Assembly: GCA_036785325.1 (NCBI GenBank)
Contig: JAXIVH010000033.1
Location: 2,426,010-2,490,009, forward strand
Direction: 5' to 3'
From: Urophycis tenuis
Lineage: Eukaryota > Chordata > Actinopteri > Gadiformes > Phycidae
DNA: 64,000 bases
Both the position numbers and the translations under genes were made by a program. Below the pieces are notes generated by a model. It worked only from the letters and a program-made list of their open reading frames with translations. It was not told where the DNA came from and searched no databases. Shown in pieces: positions 56,001 to 64,000 of the stretch (its first letter is position 1; every line of letters starts with the position of its first letter).

Positions 56001-58497
56001 TTGGAGTCAACCAACACCTCGTTGAAGATGCAGGTCAGGATTGGAGTTGAATGGTAGCACACCAGAGAGCCCGGGGCAGTCATCTTAACCAGCCCTGTGT
56101 GTGTTTGGGGGGGGTCAGTACCATTACTCGTTCATTCAGCATACGGTTGTGATCTACAGCCCAGAGCGTCTTATAGGTTTAAGGAGCAGGACAGGGTAGA
56201 AAGAACACATTAAAGCAGTAGGACAACACGTTGAGGTTGTCATGAGACATCTGTTGAGATGTACAACACACCCCAGGGTTTCACAATATGTGTAGTATTG
56301 TACTTTATCATTATTTGCATAACAGAGGGTAAGGCAGTACAAAGGCAGGTCATTCAGGAGCAGGTAGGGGTTAGACAGTACAGAGACAGGTCATTAAGGA
56401 GCAGGTAGGTGTTAGACAGTACAGAGACAGGTCGTTAAGGAGCAGGTAGGGGTTAGACAGCACAGAGATAGGTAATTAAGGAGCAGGTAGGTGTTAAACA
56501 GTACAGAGACAGGTCATTAAGGAGCAGGTAGGGGTTAGACAGTACAGAGAAAGGTGTTAAGGAGCAGGTAGGGGTTAGACAGTACAGAGACAGGTCATTA
56601 AGGAGCAGGTAGGGGTTAGACAGTACAGAGACAGGTCATTAAAGAGCAGGTAGGGGTTAGACAGTACAGAGACAGGTCATTAAGGAGCAGGTAGGGGTTA
56701 GACAGTACAGAGACAGGTCATTAAGGAGCAGGTAGGGGTTAGGCAGTACAGAGACAGGTCTTTAAGGAACAGGTAGGGGTTAGACAGTACAGAGACACGT
56801 CATTAAGGAGCAGGTAGGGGGTTGACAGTACAGAGACACGTCATTAAGGAGCAGGTAGGGGTGGGACAGTACAGAGACACGTCATTAAGGAGCAGGTAGG
56901 GGTTAGACAGTACAGAGACAGGTCATTAAGGAGCAGGTAGGGGTTAGACAGTACAGAGACAGGTCATTAAGGAGCAGGTAGGGGTTAAACAGTACAGAGA
57001 CAGGTCATTAAGGAGCAGGTAGGGGTTAGACAGTACAGAGACAGGTCATTAAGGAGCAGGTAGGGGTTAGACAGTACAGAGAAAGGTCATTAAGGAGCAG
57101 GTAGGGGTTAGACGGTACAGAGACAGGTCATTGAGGAGCAGGTAGGGGTTAGACAGTACAGAGACAGGTCATTAAGGAGCAGGTAGGGGTTAGACAGTAC
57201 AGAGACATGTAACTGAGGAGCAGGTAGGGGTTAAACAGTACAGAGACAGGTCATTAAGGAGCAGGTAGGGGTTAAACAGTACAGAGACAGGTCATTAAGG
57301 AGCAGGTAGGGGTTAGACAGTACAGAGACATGTAATTAAGGAGCAGGTAGGGGTTAAACAGTACAGAGACAGGTCATTAAGGAGCAGGTAGGGGTTAGAC
57401 AGTACAGAGACAGGTCATTAAGGAGCAGGTAGGGGTTAGACAGTACAGAGACAGGTCCTTAAGGAGCAGGTAGGGGTTAGACAGTACAGAGACAGGTCAT
57501 TAAGGAGCAGGTAGGGGTTAGACAGTACAGAGACAGGTCCTTAAGGAGCAGTTAGGGGTTAGACAGTACAGAGTGCTGAGTGACTCACCCACGCTCTCGA
57601 GGTTGACGGTCGCTGCCAGCTCTATCTCCAGATAGGTGAGGATTTCCTGTAGCTTCGCCGTCAAGAACACGGCGGTCACTTTGGCCTCGAAGTCAGCGGT
57701 GAAGTCACTAGAGGTCCAGACAGACGTTAGAGTGGAGGGAAGCGGTGAAGTCACTGGAGGTCCAGACAGACGTTAGAGTGAAGGGAAGCGGTGAAGTCAC
57801 TGGAGGTCCAGACAGACGTTAGAGTGAAGGGAAGCGGTGAAGTCACTGGAGGTCCAGACAGACGTTAGAGTGAAGGGAAGCGGTGAAGTCACTGGAGGTC
57901 CAGACAGACGTTAGAGTGAAGGGAAGCGGTGAAGTCACTGGAGGTCCAGACAGACGTTAGAGTGAAGGGAAGCGGTGAAGTCACTAGAGGTCCAGACAGA
58001 CGTTAGAGTGAAGGGAAGCGGTGAAGTCACTGGAGGTCCAGACAGACGTTAGAGTGGAGGGAAGCGGTGAAGTCACTAGAGGTCCAGACAGACGTTAGAG
58101 TGAAGGGAAGCGGTGAAGTCACTGGAGGTCCAGACAGACGTTAGAGTGAAGGGAAGCGGTGAAGTCACTGGAGGTCCAGACAGATGTTAGAGTGAAGGGA
58201 AGCGGTGAAGTCACTGGAGGTCCAGACAGATGTTAGAGTGGAGGGAAGCGGTGAAGTCACTGGAGGTCCAGACAGACGTTAGAGTGGAGGTAAGCGGTGA
58301 AGTCAGCTTTTGGGGAACTCCGGTTAGAACTCCGGTCCCAGCGTTATCAACGGTATTCGTGAAGGTTGTTCCTCCTGTACAGGCTAGCATCACCTGCTCG
58401 TGTTTGACTGGTTTTTAGAGAGAGCTATAAAGTGGCAGCTGGGAGGGTTCTTGCTAATTATAGCTCAACTATAAAGATTGATAATTATATATATGAT

Positions 58498-58547
<50 letters not shown>

Positions 58548-58950
58548 TAAGGAGCAGGTAGGGGTTAGACAGAAGAGAGAGAGCTCATTAAGGAGATGGT
58601 AGGGGTAGATAGAGATCACAGACAGTAGATAGAGATCAGAGGATAGTGCTAGATAGTAAAGAGGTTAGGAATAGAGCAGAGCCCGGGGGGTCTGTACCTC
58701 TGCAGCGCTGTGATGTTCAAGCTTTCAAAACCGTTCAGCTTCTTCAGGCCCAAAAGCAGCTGTGAAAAGAGAAGACATGAAACAGACAGTCCTTGAGAAC
58801 TGAGATACCAAGTCAAAGCAACGCTGAGAGAAATGACAGAACTCCAGTCAGAGCCACCTTGTTTTCTGCAATGGTATCCCACAAGCCTGCAGACAACTCC
58901 ACGGTCCCCACCAACCCAACTGTGGAGAGGGGAGAGGTGTCAGGACTATT

Positions 58951-58995
<45 letters not shown>

Positions 58996-61736
58996 CCTGG
59001 TACCTGACACCTTGGGGATACAGATGGGGAGGTACTGTAGGACTGGCTGGGTGCAGGGGCTGTCGTCGCAGCAGGTGGTGTTGTAGCAGACGTCGTTGGT
59101 CCAGATGTAGCGCGGCCCACACTCGCACTTGATGCTGTCGCCTAGCAGCAGGCAGTCTGCAGACAGGCCGCGTGTCAGCACCCTGCCACGCATTCACATC
59201 TACGAGTCACACCGTTCACCAGTGCTTGTGTGTTCCATTCTGGAACCCCTCAGTGAAGGTTTTTATTTCTGGGGGAGCAGACCTCAGACCAACCAGCACT
59301 TTACCAGCGGTTTACAGACCGCAAGGAACCTGGGTGTAATACTCGACAACCAACTGTCCTGCACTGCAAACATCACCACAGTGACCCACTCCTGTAGATT
59401 TGCTCTCTACAACATCCGCAGGATCCGGCCTTTCCTCACGAGGGAAGTGACACAGCTCCTGACCCAGGCACTCTTCATCTCCCGCCTCGACTACTGCAAC
59501 TCGCTCTTAGCCGGACTCCCTGCAACCGCGATTAAACCTTTGCAGTGGATCCAGAACGCTGCAGCACACCTCGTCTTCAACCGACACAAATTCTCCCACG
59601 TGACCCCCCTCTTCCAAGACCTCCACTGGCTTCCTGTAGTGGCTCGCATCAAATTCAAGACGATGCTACTGGCCTACAAAGCCGTCAATGGAACTGCCCC
59701 TACCTACCTCCAAACATTAGTGAAACACCACTCCCCTGCTCGAGCACTCTGCTCAACTACCTCAGCTGGCCGACTGGTTCCTCCATCACTAAAAGGAGGA
59801 AAAGGTTGGATGGCGAAATCACAACTCTTCTCAGTTTTGGCACCGCAGTGGTGGAACGAGCTCCCTGCCAATGTCAGGACTGCAGAGTCACTCCCCACCT
59901 TCCGGAAGAGACTCAAGACCCACTTGTTCAGAGTTCACCTAAACCCTGCATAACATCCATCCTCTACCTCTAAAAAAAAAAAGATGTACCCTCATATTCT
60001 TGTATGTTGTACGTCTTGGCACTTTAATCACTCTTTGTAATTTGGCACTTTAATCGCTCTATGTAACTTGGCACTTAGCCAGAGATGTTGTATACTAGCA
60101 ATGGTTAACCTAGAAATTGAAATGCTTGAAGCTTGTTCTGGTGACTTTCTTACTGTATTAGCAGCAATGAAATGTTTCACCTTCTTATGTCAAATGTACA
60201 CTTTGTAAGTCACTTTGGACAAAGGCATCTGCTAAATGCCTTAAATGCCTTAATGCCTTAGAATCTTCTGGTGCTCCAGCCTTCGGATCAAAGCCTCTCC
60301 ACGTTGGAGCAATGTGACTGCAACAACGTTTATTACTACTGTGGTAGTAGTAAACTAGTATTACTGTAGTATTAGTGTAGTAGTTGTAGTAGTAGTAGTA
60401 GTGGAGCTAGTAGAGCAGTGACAGTAGTACTGTAGGAGGAGACGTGTGTTGTAGGGCCCAACCTGTCACCAGCTCCATTTGCTGGATGCTCAGTTGGAGC
60501 GTGAGGCCTGTATCCGTGGTAATATCCAGGTTGGTGTTGTTGAACATGGACAGGAGGATGGTGGTATCCAGGGTGATGTTCCCCTCCACCATGATCTCAG
60601 CCTCAAACACATCTGGAGGGAGAAACATGCCCGTCTGTCTGTGTTTATATGTAGTGTAGCATTATGTGTTATGTTATATGTAGTGTAGAGATGTTACATG
60701 TAGTGTAGCGTTATGTTATATGTAGCATTATGTGTTATGTTACATGTAGTGTAGCATTATGTGTTATGTTATATGTAGTGTAGAGATATGTTACATGTAG
60801 TGAAGCATTATGTGTTATGTTACATGTAGTGTAGCATTATGTGTTATGTTATATGTAGTGTAGAGATATGTTACACGTAGTGTAGCATTATGTGTTATGT
60901 TATATGTAGTGTAGAGATATGTTACATTTAGTGTAGCATTATGTGTTGTTAGTGATATGTTATATGTAGTGATATTTTATGTAGTGCAGAGTAACATACC
61001 CCCTTTGACACCCTATAGAAAGCAGGAGAGAGAGAATAATTACTAATCACCTTGTGTGTGTTGAAAGCATGCCAGTATTGGTTATTGTTATTGAGTATTG
61101 GTCTTAGTTTAATGTTTCTTTTTGGTTATTGATTATTGGCAATTGATTGTTTCTTATTCATTATTGTTGATTATTAAATTATATTATTGGTTTTGTATTC
61201 ATTGTTATTGATTATCTGTAATTGAATTGAAAGATTATTGATAATTGGCTATTAAGATAAGATATTCCTTTATTAATCCCCCTTGGGAGAAATTCACAGT
61301 GACCAGCAGTACAGGGGATAGATGAGTGCAATAAGAACCTGACTATAGTCAATAAACAATAAATAGATTTACCTAGACAAGATTAGGTTAAATTAAGTTA
61401 AATGCGAGCTCTTAAAGTCAGATCGGTGAAAAAGTGAGAACCTGTATACATACATAGTAATCATCAGTGAGATGGACAGTGCAATTTGTTGATGAGCATA
61501 CATGGTAGTCATCATTGAGGTTTACAGTGCAGTTGGTAGGTAAAACGTCCTTGGTGCAAATGTGCGGAATGTGCAAGATGCAACATGTGCAAATTTTTAC
61601 AAGCTATTTCAGGTAGTGTGAGTACAACATATGAATAGACCTAAAATAACAACGGCAATGTTGGTCTGCTATTGATTAGTGTTACCTGGTTGTAGGTGAA
61701 AAGGGCTCCCAGAAGAATCAACGCTCTGCACAGCAT
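50074..61736 (-). CDS. adgrf5-like: Adhesion GPCR, ADGRF family (ADGRF5-like)
   Basis: Sixteen coding exons, 5' to 3' on the minus strand: 61736-61686, 61012-61000, 60612-60463, 59156-59004, 58919-58858, 58759-58698, 57707-57589, 56094-55861, 55461-55222, 54728-54594, 54299-54100, 52447-52262, 52161-50815, 50386-50345, 50238-50203, 50127-50074. Phases close; 1027 aa. Signal peptide (MLCRALILLGALFTYNQ), Cys-rich segment 72-122, SEA-like region 123-203, two Ig-like segments about 204-406, HormR-like region 407-473 (WPRTPAGNTVFNRTC), GAIN domain, GPS CSCTHLTPF with predicted cleavage between Leu708 and Thr709, then seven helices from about 728 and a short Ser/Thr/Asn tail. SEA plus Ig points to ADGRF5 (GPR116); ADGRF genes also flank MEP1A in human. 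Autoproteolysis with a tethered agonist is the family mechanism. Human ADGRF5 is longer (1346 aa). Confidence 0.85.
50517..50705. repeat. 31-bp minisatellite, adgrf intron 13
   Basis: Six units on GGACTAAGGAGGGCTCAGGG + CTCCTTCATTA. If intron 13 is retained, the frame reads into this array and stops (ending ALSPL), giving an alternative C-terminus. Confidence 0.9.
52640..54090. repeat. 29-bp minisatellite, adgrf intron 11
   Basis: About 50 near-identical units on GTAGAGGTGGTTAGTACTAC + TAGCTGTAG, very homogeneous (mainly GTAGG/GTAAG variants). The array ends about 10 bp from the exon 11 donor (54099). On the transcribed strand each unit contains CTACCTACAG, an acceptor-like sequence. Confidence 0.97.
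54850..55200. other. adgrf intron 9, nothing recognised
   Basis: No gene or repeat is recognised between exons 10 and 9. Confidence 0.35.
56340..57570. repeat. 41-bp minisatellite, adgrf intron 7
   Basis: About 30 units on AGAGACAGGTCATTAAGGAG + CAGGTAGGGGTTAGACAGTAC. It stops about 18 bp from the exon 7 donor at 57588. A stray unit (AAGGAGCAGGTAGGGGTTAG) lies at about 58550 on the other side of exon 7. Confidence 0.96.
57708..58307. repeat. 46-bp minisatellite of acceptor copies, adgrf intron 6
   Basis: About 13 units. On the coding (minus) strand each reads TCTGGACCTCCAG followed by TGACTTCACCGCT; the true junction is GGACCTCTAG followed by exon TGACTTCACCGCTGACTTC (exon 57707 downward). 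Every unit thus copies the acceptor and the first 13 exon bases. Confidence 0.95.
58501..58547. repeat. (ATA)n microsatellite
   Basis: About 15 ATA/AAT units in adgrf intron 6. Confidence 0.92.
58956..58994. repeat. (TG)n filling adgrf intron 4
   Basis: The 84-bp intron (59003-58920) is half repeat: on the coding strand the donor GTACCAGGG is followed by (CA)n. Confidence 0.92.
59262..60262 (+). mobile_element. 5'-truncated L2-type LINE, antisense in adgrf intron 3
   Basis: The frame from about 59290 to 59953 is open and encodes the RT C-terminal part: ARNLGVILDNQLSCTANITT, SRLDYCNSLLAGLPATAIKP, PQWWNELPANVRTAESLPTF, FRKRLKTHLFRVHL. The 3' UTR has TTTGGCACTTTAATC repeats and ends in CTTTGGACAAAGGCATCTGC with short ATGCCTTA repeats. 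The intact frame suggests a young insertion. Same family as 27868-28287. Confidence 0.88.
60640..60975. repeat. Minisatellite in adgrf intron 2
   Basis: Mixed units on TTATATGTAGTGTAGAGATA and GTTACATGTAGTGTAGCATT. The array lies between exon 3 (acceptor at 60613) and the 13-nt exon 2. Confidence 0.88.
61255..61560 (-). mobile_element. Truncated LINE/SINE 3' end, adgrf intron 1
   Basis: Read on the minus strand it ends GATTAATAAAGGAATATCTT after a TTTCTCCCAAGGGGG stretch, a common fish non-LTR terminus. The rest of the intron has no recognised content. Confidence 0.6.
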
Positions 61737-61885
61737 GGTAGCCTGAGAAACACACCTGTTACACACCTAATACACACTATACACTTCTGATAGACACTTA
61801 ATAAACACTCCACAATTCCACATCTAGTACACAATCACACACACACCTAACACACACTAATACACACACGCACTCACACACAAGC

Positions 61886-61888
<3 letters not shown>

Positions 61889-61936
<48 letters not shown>
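61889..61936. repeat. (TG)n microsatellite
   Basis: About 24 TG units upstream of the adgrf start exon. Confidence 0.95.
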
Positions 61937-61939
<3 letters not shown>

Positions 61940-62333
61940 GTAACTACTTATTTGCTTGACTTTGCATGAGCACCAGGGCCGACATCATTTTGTCTCTGGG
62001 ACTTTGACTTTGAAATAACATCGAGATATGTCTACAACCATGATTCCTCTAACCTTGGCTCCTACCGAGGAAAATTCCTTGGTTTGTGAGCAGTTTTCTG
62101 AAAAGGCTGCTCTACCTTTATATTGAGCTCTCAAACCAACGCTCTGCTGTGGTAAGAACAGCCAGAACAGTAGAAGAACAGTGTCTCACCTTCCCACACC
62201 CAACAGTGACGCAAAATACGTTTCTACACAGGAGAAACTTTCAATGGTGCCTTGAAATCACACAAGGAACCTGACTGAACCTGACTGTTCCTCTGTTACC
62301 TACTCAAATAGGACCCTCAGAACGCCCTGAACG

Positions 62334-62341
62334 CCCCCCCC

Positions 62342-62372
<31 letters not shown>

Positions 62373-62386
62373 ACACACACACACAT
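62334..62386. repeat. Poly-C followed by (AC)n
   Basis: About 26 consecutive C and then about 13 AC units. Confidence 0.92.
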
Positions 62387-62787
62387 CACGATATATAAAC
62401 ACAGATAGTCACCTAGCCACTACTCACAAGACCATTGTTCTCTACTTCTCTTTTATTGAGAACATTAGTGTTGTGAAACTTCAATAGTTGTAGAGAATAG
62501 AGGGATAAAATTCTGAACTCCAGGTAGATTAAAACAGATTACAACCCTTTCTGAACATGACACCTGAGGCTTAACATTTCAATGTTAGACTATCGTTCCA
62601 ATCTGTTCCATTCACAATCTGTTCCACCATCGTATCTCAGGTACCAAGCTCCGGTACCAAGCTCCGGTACCGAGCCTGTCCATGTTCCTGGAGCACCGTG
62701 CTGCTGGGTTCAGGCTCTCTGAGGGTATTCTGTACGTCAAGTCAGCTTCTACACTCATTGTGAAGGTGGAAGGCGGTGAGGACCTAC

Positions 62788-62860
62788 CTGGAGCGCGGGT
62801 CCTGAGGCGAGCAGGAGAGAGTCTCAGCAGGTCTGGTAACTCAAAGACTGGCACTCAGCA
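62788..62860 (-). other. Possible adgrf 5' UTR exon
   Basis: On the minus strand CGCGCTCCAG is followed by donor GTAGGT (62787 downward). It would join the acceptor TTTCTCAG before GCTACC-ATG at 61742. Upstream end and use are inferred. Confidence 0.4.
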
Positions 62861-62861
62861 T

Positions 62862-64000
62862 CTGTCCGCTGAGTGTGTGTGTCTCCAACAACAATTTGCA
62901 TGGTTAATATCTCTCCATGCCATCGAAGGGGAGAGAGTGACTCACAACTTTTCCATGTTCATTTGTCTACCAAATGAGTCCTACTCCTTCAGACTTCGCC
63001 TTGTCTCCTCGAGAGCTGGGCTCCTACCTTATCTCCTTCAGACCATGCTTCCTTGAGCGCTTGTGACGTACCTCATTTCCTTGAAACCTCATTACTTAAA
63101 GACCCAGGGTCCTTCATTTCCACCTGACCTCATCTCCTCAGAAGATGTCATGTGACTTTTTCATTCAGCGTTTCTTAATCTGCGGGTCGTATCCAAAATG
63201 GTTCGCAATCCAGTTGGCTGTGTGCCTCACGATGCACAGAACACAGAGCTTTCTGAGTGTGCGGTGTTGGATCCCATGGACACAAAGTACCCTGTAGTGA
63301 TGTAAAGCAACAGCCGTTCCTTCTGATGACAGCCAAGTACAGCGCTGGCCTCCCTGAACCACTCCTCCCATCACCTGCCCCCTTTAGAATGAGGGAAACC
63401 AACAGCAGTGGTTTGACCACCATGTCAAGGATGCTAATGAACAAATAGCTAGCTGTGAGGAGTAGATTTGAATGGGCCAACATTGTGTGGTTGTGAGTGT
63501 TTGTTTGGTGGCCATGATGGAAAGCAACACTACAGCACACACCAGCCACCATCCCCACATGCAAAACAATTGCAAACACAAATCACACAAACCAAGAGGG
63601 AACAAACTGCTATGTTATTGTTTGGGTCCTGCTGTGCGGGTATCAGTTGCCTGCTCCTCCAAAGCACACCAATGCACAGTTAAGCTTCTGTGGAGAGGCA
63701 ACCGGAAACAATAGTTCGATGACCTGGAGGGAACTCCACAAGAAAACAATCTACGCTGCTGGGATATAGACATCGTGACTAAAGCTCTCTCTAAAGTTTC
63801 TCTCTCCACCAACTTTATTAAAGATGAATATACACTTCACTGTTTAGTACTGCTTGATTGGTACTTTCTGAAGCAGACTGTAAAGTTTAAACATTACTTC
63901 ACCAAGCCTAGACATGGTTACACTTAGCTAGACCTAACTAGACCTAACTACACCTAGCTACAGCTAACTAGACCCAACTACACCTAGCTATACCTAGTTA
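62862..64000. other. Flank, no gene seen
   Basis: Near 63162, CAGCGTTTCTTAATCTGCGG resembles a hAT inverted end, but no partner was found. From about 63910 to the window end there is a short-unit repeat of AACTAGACCTAACTACACCT type. No gene is recognised. Confidence 0.4.

Noticed and set aside
63162..64000. hAT element starting at CAGCGTTTCTTAATCTGCGG
   Set aside because: Only one candidate end was found; no partner end, target duplication or transposase remnant within the window.

Overview
The window is nuclear DNA of a teleost fish. The evidence is compact multi-exon vertebrate genes with GT-AG introns, a vertebrate-type tRNA-Ser(GCT), fish-type LINEs and DNA transposons, and a very heavy load of micro- and minisatellites. 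The load of (AC)n repeats and arrays lying against exons recalls cod-like (gadiform) genomes, but that placement is only an inference.

Layout. 0-3.9 kb: intergenic, with microsatellites and an inverted repeat holding two POU octamers. 3.98-5.24 kb (+): intronless mgat2, a Golgi N-glycan enzyme. 6.5-15.1 kb (+): brox, an ESCRT-linked BRO1/CAAX protein; 12 coding exons rebuild to 411 aa. 15.3-16.65 kb (+): a fam177b-like gene, also next to BROX in human. 16.7-23.4 kb: mobile-element block with inverted ends made of an 11-bp motif, a broken Pro-rich/Cys-motif ORF, and a 0.6-kb array of the same motif. 23.57-23.65 kb (-): tRNA-Ser(GCT). 24.4-31.5 kb (+): a meprin-alpha-like metalloprotease (600 aa) without EGF or membrane anchor. 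33.0-36.4 kb (+): degenerate LINE. 37.3-48.9 kb (+): a second meprin-alpha-like gene (707 aa) with furin-like site, EGF module, membrane anchor and short tail. 50.1-61.7 kb (-): an ADGRF (GPR110/GPR116 group) adhesion GPCR, 16 coding exons, 1027 aa, convergent with the meprin gene as in the mammalian MEP1A-ADGRF neighbourhood. 62-64 kb: its probable 5' UTR exon and repeat-rich flank.

The two meprins are a tandem pair: the matching exons 5-10 and 12 have identical lengths in both. They differ at the C-terminus, so one product should be secreted outright and the other made membrane-anchored with an option for furin-type release. The genes are otherwise independent transcription units.

The most unusual signal is that many intronic minisatellites are built from copies of the adjoining splice junction, carrying acceptor or donor plus flanking exon bases. 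The clearest cases are brox introns 10 and 11, mep1a intron 10 and adgrf intron 6; brox intron 7 and the first meprin's intron 8 are weaker cases. Two introns (brox intron 12 and intron 6 of the first meprin) appear to use GC donors. All exon joins below were checked for phase by hand; no similarity search was run.
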